Of a stretch of 35,379 nt of DNA, positions 1-8,229 are shown piece after piece. The number at the start of each line of letters is the position of its first letter. Position 1 is the stretch's first letter. The notes beneath the pieces are model-generated. The model was not told where the DNA came from. It did no database searches and was given only the letters and a program-made list of their open reading frames with translations. The position numbers and the translations under genes are program-made. The stretch is taken from the NCBI GenBank assembly GCA_017551625.1, contig JAFZLF010000053.1, positions 1-35,379 of the forward strand, read 5' to 3'. The stretch is from Clostridiales bacterium. GTDB lineage: Bacteria; Bacillota; Clostridia; Saccharofermentanales; Saccharofermentanaceae.

Positions 1-1
1 C

Positions 2-616
2 GCAGTCCCCGGCTGCTATGCAACGGGATTTATCTCGCTTTGTGCGCCGATGGTTGCAACAGAGATCATGGATGCGGACTATCCCGTCAGTGCTTTTGCC
101 CTGTCGGGATATAGCGGCGCGGGGAAGAAGACGATCGCAGTCTACGAGAGTGAAGACCGTCCGGAGGAGTTTTCTTCCGGACGTGAGTACGCGCTTGCGC
201 AGCAGCATAAGCACCTCAAGGAAATGAAGGCCATCACGGGGCTTGTGAGGACGCCGCTGTTCTCGCCCATCATCGACGACTACTACAGCGGCATGGTCGT
301 ATCGGTACCGCTCTATGCGGATATGCTCAGTAAGAAGATGACCCCGGCGGAGCTTCTCGAGTTCTTCCGTGAATACTATGCCGGAAAGAAGTTCATAAAG
401 GTCGCGGAAGCAGACGATGAAACGGCGGAGAGTGGTTTTCTCGCGGGAAATTCTCTCTCCGGATGGGACGGATTTAAGATCTACGTGACCGGAAATGACG
501 AGCGCATCGTCGTTTCGTCGCAGTTTGATAATCTAGGCAAGGGGGCTTCCGGCGCGGCGATCCAGTGTATGAACATCCGCCTCGGATGTGACGAAGCCAA
601 GGGACTGAATCTGTAA
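2..616 (+). CDS. argC: N-acetyl-gamma-glutamyl-phosphate reductase, type 2 (5' end missing)
   Basis: ArgC carries out the NADPH-dependent reduction of N-acetylglutamyl phosphate to the semialdehyde, the third step of arginine synthesis, in the cytoplasm. The reading frame is open at the window edge, so only the C-terminal 204 codons are present. The first residues read AVPGCYATG, the catalytic-Cys motif (Cys codon at 14-16). Further on are HKHLKEM, FSPIIDDYYSGMVVSVPL and, near the C-terminus, KGASGAAIQCMN. The HKH and GMxVSVPL pattern fits the short 'type 2' ArgC clade rather than the longer type with PHLxPMxRG. An internal ATG at 50 is not the start, because the active-site motif lies upstream in frame. 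The next gene is queT, so no other arg gene is visible on this side. The function call is firm; the true start is outside the window. Confidence 0.92.
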   Translation, partial: AVPGCYATGFISLCAPMVATEIMDADYPVSAFALSGYSGAGKKTIAVYESEDRPEEFSSGREYALAQQHKHLKEMKAITGLVRTPLFSPIIDDYYSGMVVSVPLYADMLSKKMTPAELLEFFREYYAGKKFIKVAEADDETAESGFLAGNSLSGWDGFKIYVTGNDERIVVSSQFDNLGKGASGAAIQCMNIRLGCDEAKGLNL

Positions 617-676
617 TTTTGAGAACAATGGGGCTGAATCTGTGATTCACTGTGAGAGGACGCAAGGAATAAATCA

Positions 677-1213
677 ATGAGCGGCATGAATAATCTGAAG
701 GATAGCCGGAAGAAGGCGCAGGATCAGCTGAAACTGACGGCGCAGGCGGGCATCATCGCAGCGATGTACGTGGCGCTGACGTTTGTCTTTGCGCCGATTT
801 CTTTCGGCGCGGTACAGGTGCGTATCGCGGAGGCGCTGACGATCCTGCCGATCTTTACGCCCGCTGCGGTCCCGGGGCTCTTCGTCGGATGCCTCCTCGG
901 AAATGTCCTGGGCGGGGGCGTCATCTGGGACGTGATCTTCGGAAGTATCGCGACACTTCTGGGCGCGATCGGTACGTATATCCTGAGAAAGAGAAATCCG
1001 ATCTTCGGCACGATCCCGCCGATCCTGGCCAATACGCTGATCGTGCCGTTTGTCCTGAAGTATGCGTACGGGGTGGACGATATGGCGTTCCCGCTGATCT
1101 TCCTGTCGATCCTCGGCGGCGAGATCCTCTCGTGCGGAGTGCTCGGCGGGATGCTGGGATTCTCGCTCCGAAAGGCCAAAGGGATCTTCCCCCAGGAGAA
1201 GAAATCGAAGTAG
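677..1213 (+). CDS. queT: QueT-family transporter (ECF S-component-like)
   Basis: QueT proteins are predicted substrate-binding membrane (S) components of energy-coupling-factor transporters that take up queuosine precursors. The 178-residue product has a short charged N-terminus, then hydrophobic segments at about residues 22-45, 58-80, 83-102, 111-130 and 135-165. The AGIIAAMYVALTFVFAPISFGAVQVRIAEALTILP stretch (about 24-58; key residues RIAEAL) is characteristic of the family. AAGGA at 664-668 lies 8 nt before ATG 677; an in-frame ATG at 686 is less well placed. No queuosine biosynthesis gene or ECF ATPase/T-component is nearby, so it must share an energising module encoded elsewhere. I looked for a preQ1 riboswitch in the 60-bp leader and saw none. 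Family assignment is good; the ligand is inferred from the family. Confidence 0.85.
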   Translation: MSGMNNLKDSRKKAQDQLKLTAQAGIIAAMYVALTFVFAPISFGAVQVRIAEALTILPIFTPAAVPGLFVGCLLGNVLGGGVIWDVIFGSIATLLGAIGTYILRKRNPIFGTIPPILANTLIVPFVLKYAYGVDDMAFPLIFLSILGGEILSCGVLGGMLGFSLRKAKGIFPQEKKSK

Positions 1214-1230
1214 GAGCCGTGGCATGCGTC

Positions 1231-1255
1231 TGCTATAATGGAAAAAGCAGGAGGG
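1231..1255 (+). promoter_or_regulatory. Extended -10 promoter and RBS of the flavodoxin gene
   Basis: TGCTATAAT at 1231-1239 is a perfect extended -10 (TGN plus TATAAT), with no convincing -35 upstream. AGGAGGG at 1249-1255 is the ribosome binding site, 7 nt before ATG 1263. The -10 is so close to the start codon that the 5' UTR would be only about 15-18 nt. The site would start the 1263-4194 gene run. Confidence 0.55.
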
Positions 1256-1262
1256 ATGTGTC

Positions 1263-1763
1263 ATGAAGACTCTGGTTGTTTATTATTCACTCGAAGGAAA
1301 TACGAAAGAGGCGGCGGAGAAGATCGCATCGGCGCTGGGCGCGGATGTGATGGCGCTTGTTCCTGTCAAGGATATCCCGAAGAAGGGACTTCTTAAGTTC
1401 CTGCATGGCGGATCCGGTGCGACAAAGGGCAAGGGAACGGAGCTTCAGCCCTATTCCTGCGACGCGTCGGAGTACGATGCGATCGTTCTGGGTACGCCGG
1501 TGTGGGCCGGGAAGCCGAGCATGGCGATGAATCAGTTTCTCTTCGATCTAAAGACCCCCGAGAAAGCCATCGGTGCTTTTGCTTTTGCCGCGGGCGGTCC
1601 CGGAAACTGCGACAAATGTCTCAAACTACTCAAGGAAAAACTGCCGTCCATCAGGTATACGGTGGGACTTGCCGACCGGAACAATAAGAAGATGGCGGGC
1701 GAGAACGAATCGCGGCTTGGCGGTTTTATCGAGTCGCTCAAATCAGACGGGGGAGAACTATGA
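1263..1763 (+). CDS. Flavodoxin family protein
   Basis: A 166-residue cytoplasmic FMN-binding electron carrier or flavoprotein. The N-terminus MKTLVVYYSLEGNTKEAAEKIA is the beta-strand plus phosphate-binding loop of flavodoxins (S9-T14 contacting the FMN phosphate), and the 79-90 region (IVLGTPVWAGKP) is the second flavin-binding loop. Length fits a short-chain flavodoxin of the type often annotated flavodoxin/NAD(P)H oxidoreductase. The Cys residues at about 119 and 122 (GNCDKCLK) form a CxxC-like pair that classic flavodoxins lack. It has its own extended -10 promoter, and its last codons overlap the start of the next gene (ATG at 1760 against stop 1761-1763), which suggests translational coupling. 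The redox partner cannot be told from context. Confidence 0.85.
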   Translation: MKTLVVYYSLEGNTKEAAEKIASALGADVMALVPVKDIPKKGLLKFLHGGSGATKGKGTELQPYSCDASEYDAIVLGTPVWAGKPSMAMNQFLFDLKTPEKAIGAFAFAAGGPGNCDKCLKLLKEKLPSIRYTVGLADRNNKKMAGENESRLGGFIESLKSDGGEL

Positions 1764-2197
1764 TACGTGAAGCGAATGCCCAAGATCTGGATGGCCTTTT
1801 AGAACTGTATCTTCATCTTCATGAGGAGAGCATCCCGGAGCACGATGCGCATCTTAAGGAGACGTGGGAGAAGATCATGTCCGATGAGAACTACCACATC
1901 GTGGTCTGTGAGATCGACGGCAAGATCGTCTCGTCCTGTGTGTGCCTCATCGTTCCGAATCTGACTCATAATGTGCGTCCCTATGCGCTGGTCGAAAATG
2001 TCGTGACACACGAGGACTATCGGGGCAAGGGCTATGCGACGGCGTGCCTCGATCATGCAAAAGAGATCGCGGTCTCGATGAACTGCTATAAGATCATGCT
2101 GATGACCGGGTCGAAGAGAGAATCCACGCTGAGGTTTTATGCGAATGCCGGGTATAACAGCGGTGACAAGACGGCTTTTATACAGAAAATGGAGTAA
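1760..2197 (+). CDS. GNAT family N-acetyltransferase
   Basis: A single-domain, 145-residue GNAT fold that would transfer an acetyl group from acetyl-CoA to an amine. MIREANAQDLDGLLELYLHLHE is the usual strand 1/helix 1. VVTHEDYRGKGYATACLDHAKEIA (about residues 84-107) is motif A with the acetyl-CoA pyrophosphate loop R-G-K-G-Y-A. The C-terminal KIMLMTGSKRESTLRFYANAGYNS is the motif-B-like end with the common FYxxxGY. The start overlaps the flavodoxin stop by 4 nt, and the stop is 2 nt before the next ATG, so this is a tightly packed operon. The acceptor is unknown; the set of neighbours (flavodoxin, serine hydrolase, SUFU) does not point to a pathway. Confidence 0.85.
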   Translation: MIREANAQDLDGLLELYLHLHEESIPEHDAHLKETWEKIMSDENYHIVVCEIDGKIVSSCVCLIVPNLTHNVRPYALVENVVTHEDYRGKGYATACLDHAKEIAVSMNCYKIMLMTGSKRESTLRFYANAGYNSGDKTAFIQKME

Positions 2198-2199
2198 AC

Positions 2200-3123
2200 A
2201 TGGATTTTGATGCTTTTACCAAGGATATCGTCGACAACGGCTGGAACGTGCACGGCGTCGAGGTCTATAAAGACGGGTCGCTCGTGCACAGTTTCGGCGA
2301 CACGACGGAAGGCGTCTACGATCTGTATTCGATCACGAAGTCGGTGCTGTCGGCCGCGGTAGGGATCGCCTATGACGAGGGTCTGATCGATCTTTCGCGC
2401 TGCATCCTCGATTATCTTCCGAAAGAAAACGTAAAGAAGATGACGGATGAGAACCGGGCGGACTTTGAAAAGATATCGGTCGAAAGGCTCATGACGATGT
2501 CGGTGGAGGGACTGCCGTTCCGGCCGGAAGGGGAGAACTGGCTCGACTTCTCGCTGGCGTGTAAGATCGACAATCCGGACGAGAGGAACTTCAACTACAG
2601 CAACGTCAGTGCTTTTCTCGTGGGTGTGGCCCTGACAGAAGCAATCGGGCAGGACCTCGGTGCTTTTATCGAAAAGCGGTTATTCGCGCCGCTCGGGATC
2701 GATAAGTTCGAATATACGAGATCGCCGGAAGGGTACTTCTACGGGGCTTCGGGGATGAAGCTTACGGTCTCGGAACTTAGTAAACTCGGCCTTCTTTTCT
2801 ATAACGGCGGCGTCGTGAGAAGTAAAGATGTGGCCGGAAATGAGATAGGCAGGTATCACGATGCGGCCGGAAATGAGCTGGTCACGCGGATCCTCTCGGA
2901 AGAGTATGTGAAGATGGCGACGAGTGTCCGGCAGATGAACCGGGAAGGCGGATACGGCCTCTTTATCTGGAAGTATAGAAGCGGATTCAGCTTCAACGGC
3001 AAGTGGAAGCAGAAGTGCTACATCCTTCCGGATGAGGGAATCATGGTCTCGTATCTGTGCGATATACAGGACGATTCACACGTGCTTCTCGAGAGTATGG
3101 AGAAGCATGTGCTCGGTATCTGA
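2200..3123 (+). CDS. Serine hydrolase, beta-lactamase class C / esterase-like
   Basis: A 307-residue member of the class C beta-lactamase, penicillin-binding protein and esterase superfamily. The nucleophile motif SxxK is S44-I-T-K47 (DLYSITKSVLSAAVG), and the second motif YxN is Y133-S-N135 in FNYSNVSAFLVG. A KTG-like third motif is not obvious; GGYGLFIWK near the C-terminus occupies roughly that place. No signal peptide or membrane segment is visible, so it appears cytoplasmic, which argues against a beta-lactamase or cell-wall role and for an esterase or peptidase. ATG 2200 follows the GNAT stop by 2 nt. In-frame copies of the words AGTGCTTTT and GGTGCTTTT lie at 2608-2616 and 2659-2667 (see findings). 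Confidence 0.87.
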   Translation: MDFDAFTKDIVDNGWNVHGVEVYKDGSLVHSFGDTTEGVYDLYSITKSVLSAAVGIAYDEGLIDLSRCILDYLPKENVKKMTDENRADFEKISVERLMTMSVEGLPFRPEGENWLDFSLACKIDNPDERNFNYSNVSAFLVGVALTEAIGQDLGAFIEKRLFAPLGIDKFEYTRSPEGYFYGASGMKLTVSELSKLGLLFYNGGVVRSKDVAGNEIGRYHDAAGNELVTRILSEEYVKMATSVRQMNREGGYGLFIWKYRSGFSFNGKWKQKCYILPDEGIMVSYLCDIQDDSHVLLESMEKHVLGI

Positions 3124-3141
3124 AGCGACAGGAGGCGCGCG

Positions 3142-4194
3142 ATGAGTGACAATGAGATGGTGAATGACCAAGGGTATCAGGCGATCCTGGACCAGTGCCG
3201 GAAAGTCTACCCGCAGATGGACTGTGAAACATTCGGGACCGTGGTCCCGTATCGGCTGGGCGGCAAAGATCCGCTGGACCGTGTCGTGGTGTTTAAAAGT
3301 GACGAGCAGATCCCGCATTGGCACTATGTCACGTGCGGTTTCTCCGAGCTCTATGAGAAAGAAAGTGAGAATAAGGAACTGAGCGGCTGGGGCTTCGAAC
3401 TGACGTTCCGCTTGAAGAGAGAAGGGGATGAGAAGCCGCCGATCTGGCCGATCAATCTTCTTCAGAATCTGGCCCGCTATGTGTTTAAAAGCGGGAATGT
3501 GTTTGCGGCCGGCGAGCATATGGATTGTAATGGCCCGATCGCGCTCGAGAAAGAAACGAAGCTCGTGGCGCTCGGTTTCGATACCGATCCACAGCTGGGC
3601 TGTATGGAGACGCCGAACGGACACGTCGACTTTATCGAGATCATCGCGCTGACGATGGACGAACTGGATGCCATGATGCTCTGGAACGGGAAGAGTTTTC
3701 TCGATCTGTACCGCACGATCGATCCGCTGGGAATCGCCGTGCTCGAGCGTGAGAGTTTCTTGAACAAGCCGGGATTCAAGTCTGCACTTGATGCGGGCAT
3801 CGAGCGGGATGGTTCTTCTACCGGGTTCCTTTACGTGGATGATGTATCGTTCGATGTGCTCGATCATAAGGGTATTCCGGTCGCCGTGATCTCTATGGGG
3901 GCCGGGTATGTCACGAAGATCATGCGCATGCTGAAGGCGCGCCTCTCGAAAGAAAGAAAACTTCTTCTACAATGCCCCGACATCCGGATTGCTTTTGAAG
4001 CGAGAGAAAAACCGGGACTCGGGAAGCAGGAAGACTTCGCGATCCTTTATCTTCCGGCTCGTACGCAGGAAGAACTCTCGCAGGTGCCGCCACATGTGGG
4101 ACAGTATGTCATGAAGACCATGCCAATCGTGATCCGGGTCCATAAGACCGAGATCCGCGACTGCAACGGAAACGTCGTCTCCGTGATCGAGTGA
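3142..4194 (+). CDS. Suppressor-of-fused (SUFU) domain protein
   Basis: A 350-residue protein whose N-terminal half (about residues 30-190) matches bacterial SUFU-like domains: DRVVVFKSDEQIPHWHYVTCGFSELY, then ELSGWGFELTFRLKRE and PPIWPINLLQNLARYVFKSGNVFAAGEHM. Bacterial SUFU proteins are known as immunity partners in polymorphic toxin systems, and also occur alone. No toxin gene adjoins this one, so an immunity role is not supported here. The C-terminal half (about 225-350) is a separate region I do not recognise. RBS AGGAGG (3130-3135) precedes ATG 3142, 18 bp after the serine-hydrolase stop, so it probably ends the same operon. The T-box promoter begins only 8 bp after its stop. Confidence 0.8.
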   Translation: MSDNEMVNDQGYQAILDQCRKVYPQMDCETFGTVVPYRLGGKDPLDRVVVFKSDEQIPHWHYVTCGFSELYEKESENKELSGWGFELTFRLKREGDEKPPIWPINLLQNLARYVFKSGNVFAAGEHMDCNGPIALEKETKLVALGFDTDPQLGCMETPNGHVDFIEIIALTMDELDAMMLWNGKSFLDLYRTIDPLGIAVLERESFLNKPGFKSALDAGIERDGSSTGFLYVDDVSFDVLDHKGIPVAVISMGAGYVTKIMRMLKARLSKERKLLLQCPDIRIAFEAREKPGLGKQEDFAILYLPARTQEELSQVPPHVGQYVMKTMPIVIRVHKTEIRDCNGNVVSVIE

Positions 4195-4201
4195 GAAAAT
4201 A

Positions 4202-4230
4202 TTGACTTTTCCGGGCGGCAAAGGTACAAT
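4202..4230 (+). promoter_or_regulatory. Promoter of the T-box/pheST operon
   Basis: TTGACT at 4202-4207 and TACAAT at 4225-4230 are separated by exactly 17 bp, a near-consensus SigA-type promoter. It predicts a transcript start near 4237, directly upstream of the T-box leader. Confidence 0.8.
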
Positions 4231-4236
4231 TCTTCC

Positions 4237-4613
4237 ATGCAATGAAGGTGCGTAAGTAGTTTCTGTCTGTACCTGTGAAGAAGAGAGTCGTGTCACCGGC
4301 TGAGAGCACGATCGCAGAGGAGAGAGATGAATTTCAACACCGGAGCTTCTGGCGAAGGTTGCCTGATGGAGAATGAGTGACGGTAGGTCAAATGGATCGG
4401 TCAGGGAATAGATAAGCAGATGCAGGCGCAGCATTAGAGGCGCGATGAGAGTGCGGATCGACAAGGTAAAAGTGACGCGAAGGGTTCGGAAAATGAACTG
4501 AAAATTCGACGACAGTGCTTTTGCCGAAGTGATCTGAACATGGGTGGTACCGCGAAGGTGCGAAGTAAAGCGAATTCGTCCCATGACAATGGAAACGTTG
4601 TCATGGGATTTTT
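4237..4613 (+). promoter_or_regulatory. T-box riboswitch, phenylalanine-specific
   Basis: This leader of about 375 nt senses uncharged tRNA-Phe and controls read-through into pheST. The T-box consensus TGGGTGGTACCGCG lies at 4541-4554. Its TGGT (4545-4548) would pair with the ACCA end of uncharged tRNA; the variable base T matches the A discriminator of tRNA-Phe. A specifier candidate TTC is at 4333-4335, in the expected setting between GATGAAT and ACACCGGAGC. An overlapping TTT one base upstream also codes for Phe, so specificity is the same either way. The leader ends in a strong intrinsic terminator that competes with the antiterminator. The motif, the specifier, the discriminator match and the downstream pheST genes all agree. 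Confidence 0.93.
4580..4613 (+). terminator. T-box intrinsic terminator
   Basis: CCCATGACAA (4580-4589) pairs with TTGTCATGGG (4598-4607). The stem extends by a T-G wobble and a G-C pair to a GAAA tetraloop (4592-4595), and ATTTTT follows. This is the OFF structure of the T-box; uncharged tRNA-Phe would stabilise the alternative fold around 4541-4580. Confidence 0.88.
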
Positions 4614-4695
4614 GTATTTCTGTGGCGAGAAACCGGCGAAGGCGCACGGTTGATGAAGTGTTAGAAACTGCGAAAGCAAAACATAGGAGGAAAAC

Positions 4696-5739
4696 ATGGC
4701 TGAACTGAGTGAACTAAGTGAGAAACTGGCCGGGATCAGAAGCCAGATCGAGAGCGACCTTGAAGGGCTTACAAGCTCGAAGAGCGTCTATGAGTACAGA
4801 AAGAGTGTCATGGATGCAAAGGAAGGCAAGATCGGATCCCTCATGAAGGAGATGGGCAAGATCCCGAAGGAGCAGAAGGCCGACTACGGCAAGATGGTCA
4901 ACGAGATCAAGAACTGGGCACAGGAGAAGTTCGACGCGCTCGATGCCGAGTTCAAGGCGCAGGAGCAGAAGGCCCGCTACGAGGCAGAGGCCATCGATGT
5001 GACGCTCCCGGAGAAGAAGCAGAAGAGGGGCAAACTCCATCCGAATACACAGGTCAGAAACCAGATCGTGGAGATCTTCGGGTCCATGGGTTTTTCGATC
5101 TATGAGGGAAATGAGATCGAGACCGATTATTATAACTTCACGGCGCTCAATATCCCGCAGGACCATCCGGCCCGCGATATGCAGGATACGTTCTACTTAA
5201 GCCCGGAGTTCTTGCTGCGGACGCAGACCTCCGCCGGCCAGATCCACGTCATGGAGGCGCAGAAGCCGCCGATCAAGATCATCTCTCCCGGTAAGGTTTT
5301 CCGCTCCGATGATGATGCGACGCACTCGCCGATGTTCTCTCAGATGGAGGGACTCGTCGTGGATAAGGGCATCACGCTCTGCGATCTCCAGGGTATGCTC
5401 GATGTCTTCGTGAAGAAGATCTTCGGCGATGAGACGAGAACGAGACTGCGTCCTTCGTACTTCACGTTCACCGAGCCCTCGGTCGAGGTGGACGTCAGCT
5501 GTTTCCAGTGCGGCGGCAAGGGCTGCAAGCTCTGTAAGGGTACCGGCTGGATCGAGGTCCTCGGCGCCGGTGTCGTCAATAAGAATGTGCTCGAGGGCTG
5601 CGGCATTGACAGTAATGTCTACTCGGGTCTGGCTTTCGGCATCGGTATCGACCGTATCGCGATGCTCAAGTACGGCATCAACAACATCAAGATGCTTTTC
5701 GAATCGGACCTTCGTGTCCTCGATCAGATCGACGATTGA
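4696..5739 (+). CDS. pheS: Phenylalanine--tRNA ligase alpha subunit
   Basis: The catalytic alpha subunit of the alpha2beta2 enzyme that charges tRNA-Phe. Residues 1-90 form the N-terminal coiled-coil arm that contacts tRNA, and about 105-347 the class II core. Class II motif 2 is [18 protein letters not shown] and motif 3 is [18 protein letters not shown]. Between them a Cys-rich insert ([17 protein letters not shown], about 272-288) is typical of clostridial and bacterial PheS. Its 347 residues fit the family. RBS AGGAGG (4686-4691) precedes ATG 4696. Expression is set by the upstream T-box. pheT follows after 17 bp with its own RBS, so the two subunits are co-expressed. Confidence 0.97.
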   Translation: MAELSELSEKLAGIRSQIESDLEGLTSSKSVYEYRKSVMDAKEGKIGSLMKEMGKIPKEQKADYGKMVNEIKNWAQEKFDALDAEFKAQEQKARYEAEAIDVTLPEKKQKRGKLHPNTQVRNQIVEIFGSMGFSIYEGNEIETDYYNFTALNIPQDHPARDMQDTFYLSPEFLLRTQTSAGQIHVMEAQKPPIKIISPGKVFRSDDDATHSPMFSQMEGLVVDKGITLCDLQGMLDVFVKKIFGDETRTRLRPSYFTFTEPSVEVDVSCFQCGGKGCKLCKGTGWIEVLGAGVVNKNVLEGCGIDSNVYSGLAFGIGIDRIAMLKYGINNIKMLFESDLRVLDQIDD

Positions 5740-5756
5740 GATAGGAGGAAAGAATT

Positions 5757-8174
5757 ATGTTAGTACCACTTAGCTGGCTTAAGGATTATGTAGATATTGA
5801 TGTGACTCCGGACGAACTCGAGGAGAAGCTCTTCTCGTGTGGTTTCGAGGTCGAGGAGAAGTATGAGGTCGGTCATGACATCTCAGGTGTCGTGGTCGGT
5901 GAAGTGAAGACCTGTGAGGGGATCGAGGGCACGCATCTGCACCTGTGTTCCGTGGATGCAGGCGAGCACGGTGTGCTGCAGATCTGCTGCGGCGCGGATA
6001 ATGTGGCGGCCGGTGGGAAGTATCCGCTGGCGCTGATCGGCGCGCAGGTGTATGCGACGGCGAAAGACCATGTTACTGTCGAGGGTCTGATGACGATCGG
6101 TCAGGGCAAGCTCAGAGGTTACGATTCCTATGGTATGCTGTGCTCGGGTGTCGAGATCGGCGTGACCGAGGATATGTTCCCGGGTGCCGGTTATAACGGA
6201 CTTCTGGTCCTGCCGGAAGATAGTGTTCCGGGTGCGGATGTGAAACCGATCCTGGGCCTCGATGATTATATCTTCGATATTTCTATTACGGCAAACCGTC
6301 CGGACTGCCAGAGTATCTTCGGTATTGCCCGTGAGGTCGCTGCTGTGCTCGGTAAGCCCGTCAAAGAGCCGGCGCTTGATTACACCGAGACCGAGGTGAC
6401 AGTGCCTTTCGATATTCGGGTGTCTGCGCCGGATCTGTGCCCGAGATATATCGGCCACTATGTTTCCGATGTCAAGATCGAGGAGTCTCCGGCCTGGATG
6501 AAGCGCCGTCTCGCGCTCGTAGGCTGCTCTACGATCAGTAATGTCGTGGATATCACGAACTACGTCCTGAAGGAGCTCGGCCAGCCGATGCACGCTTTCG
6601 ATTTCTCCTACCTCGAGGGCGGTGAGATCCATGTCCGCCGGGCGGAAGAGGGCGAGAAGATCGTCACGCTCGATGAGAAAGAGTTCGCGCTGACATCCGA
6701 AAACCTTGTCATCTGCGACGGCAAGAAGCCGGTCGCGCTGGCGGGCATCATGGGTGGCCTCAATTCCGAGATCCTCGATACGACCTCCGCGGTCATGTTC
6801 GAGGCGGCGAAGTTCGCACACGATAACATCCGTAAGAGTTCTAAGGCTCTTGGTCAGGTTTCTGACTCGAGCATGCGCTTCTCGAAGGGTGTCGATGAGT
6901 ACACGACCGTAATGGCCATGAAGCGTGCTCTGCATCTTATGGAAGAACTGAACTGCGGTAAGGTGAGTGCCACGAAGTTTGACATCAACACCGGAAATTC
7001 CGTCGAGCCGAGAGAACTGACAGTCAGCGTCAAGCAGGTCAACGGCGTTCTCGGAATCACGGTTCCGGATGAGGATATCGTTCGTATTCTCAGTAACCTT
7101 AACTTCGCTCCGAAGCTCAATGGTGATGAGCTGACGATCGCGATCCCGGGTTATCGTGTCGATATGGAGTCCTATCAGGATGTGGCGGAAGAAGTGATCC
7201 GTATGTATGGCTATGAGCACATCACACCAACCTTCATCCCGACCGCACAGGTCACTTCCGGCGGCAACAACCTCAAGCAGAGATCCGAGCTGAAGATCAA
7301 GCAGGCGCTCTGTGCTGCAGGCGCGAATGAAGGCGTACACTATTCGTTCTTCTCTCCATCTGACTTCGATCTTCTGAGACTTCCTGAGGATGCGCCGGAG
7401 AGATTCGCGATCAAGATCTTAAATCCGATCAATATTGATCTGTCCCTGATGAGAACGACGCTCGCGCCGCAGATGATCACGGCCATGGCGAGAAACCAGA
7501 AGAGGGGCATCCTCTCCGGGCGTATCTACGAGATGGGCAATCGTTTCCTGCCGAAGTCTCTCCCGCTTACCGAGTATCCGGATGAGCGCGAGACGATCTG
7601 CATCGGTGTTTTTGGCGAGGACGAAGATTTCTATTCGCTGAAGGGACTCGTTTCCGTGATCGAGGATGCGCTCGATGTGAAGTTTGATTACGAGAAGGAT
7701 GAGAAGACATTCCTGCATCCGGGAAGAACCGCGAAGGTCGTCTGCAACGGCGAGACCGTCGGTTACCTCGGCCAGGTGCTCTACGAGATCTGCGACGAGC
7801 TCGACATGCGTGTCCCGGCGTACGTGGCAGAGATCGATCTGCGTGTGCTTTCGCAGTACTACGGCAAGGAGAGAAAGTTCATCCCTCTGCCGAAGTTCCT
7901 CGAAGAGAAGCGTGACTTCTGCTTCGTAATGGATAAGAGCATCACCTGTGCACAGGTCGAAAAGGAGATCGCGGCTTCCTGCGAGTACATCACGAAGATC
8001 GAGCTCTTCGATATCTATGAGGGCGCGCAGCTCGGCGAGAACAAGAAGAGCCTCGCGTTTTCAGTGGTTTTCACGCCGAAGGATGAAGAGTTCAAGCCGG
8101 AGGTCATCGATGGATTCGTTTCGGCGATCCTCGGAAACCTGCAGGCGAAGTACGGCATCACGCTTCGTGCTTGA
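5757..8174 (+). CDS. pheT: Phenylalanine--tRNA ligase beta subunit
   Basis: The 805-residue structural, editing and tRNA-recognition subunit. Domain order is standard: an EMAP-II-like OB tRNA-binding domain (about 40-150, GVVVGEVKTCEG to GMLCSGVEIG); the B3/B4 editing domain (about 210-400, with NVVDITNYVLKELGQPMHAFD and ALAGIMGGLNSEI); B5 (about 405-475); the catalytic-like core (about 490-700); and a C-terminal ferredoxin-fold anticodon-binding domain (about 710-805, LPKFLEEKRDFCFVMDKSI onward). RBS AGGAGG lies just before ATG 5757. It is co-transcribed with pheS under the T-box. The length is full and no lesion is seen. A hypothetical gene on the other strand ends 55 bp downstream, with no clear terminator between them. 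Confidence 0.97.
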   Translation: MLVPLSWLKDYVDIDVTPDELEEKLFSCGFEVEEKYEVGHDISGVVVGEVKTCEGIEGTHLHLCSVDAGEHGVLQICCGADNVAAGGKYPLALIGAQVYATAKDHVTVEGLMTIGQGKLRGYDSYGMLCSGVEIGVTEDMFPGAGYNGLLVLPEDSVPGADVKPILGLDDYIFDISITANRPDCQSIFGIAREVAAVLGKPVKEPALDYTETEVTVPFDIRVSAPDLCPRYIGHYVSDVKIEESPAWMKRRLALVGCSTISNVVDITNYVLKELGQPMHAFDFSYLEGGEIHVRRAEEGEKIVTLDEKEFALTSENLVICDGKKPVALAGIMGGLNSEILDTTSAVMFEAAKFAHDNIRKSSKALGQVSDSSMRFSKGVDEYTTVMAMKRALHLMEELNCGKVSATKFDINTGNSVEPRELTVSVKQVNGVLGITVPDEDIVRILSNLNFAPKLNGDELTIAIPGYRVDMESYQDVAEEVIRMYGYEHITPTFIPTAQVTSGGNNLKQRSELKIKQALCAAGANEGVHYSFFSPSDFDLLRLPEDAPERFAIKILNPINIDLSLMRTTLAPQMITAMARNQKRGILSGRIYEMGNRFLPKSLPLTEYPDERETICIGVFGEDEDFYSLKGLVSVIEDALDVKFDYEKDEKTFLHPGRTAKVVCNGETVGYLGQVLYEICDELDMRVPAYVAEIDLRVLSQYYGKERKFIPLPKFLEEKRDFCFVMDKSITCAQVEKEIAASCEYITKIELFDIYEGAQLGENKKSLAFSVVFTPKDEEFKPEVIDGFVSAILGNLQAKYGITLRA

Positions 8175-8229
8175 TGTTGGTGCGAAGTGGGTCGATAAGC
8201 TGAACTTCGTTGCGAAAAGAGGACGGCGC

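Noticed and set aside
601..647. Short duplication around the argC stop (GGGACTGAATCTG at 601 and GGGGCTGAATCTG at 630)
   Set aside because: It is an imperfect 18-bp copy 29 bp apart with no associated structure; too small to build on.
617..676. preQ1 riboswitch before queT
   Set aside because: None of the preQ1-I pseudoknot features (C-rich loop, A-rich tail pairing) is visible in the 60-bp leader.
2200..3123. Secreted beta-lactamase / resistance gene
   Set aside because: There is no signal peptide or lipobox and no clear KTG motif, so an intracellular esterase or peptidase is more likely.
5883..7340. A 485-codon open frame antisense to pheT
   Set aside because: It mirrors the codon bias of pheT, has no RBS, and its translation is Arg/His/Asp-rich with no family resemblance; pheT itself is certain.
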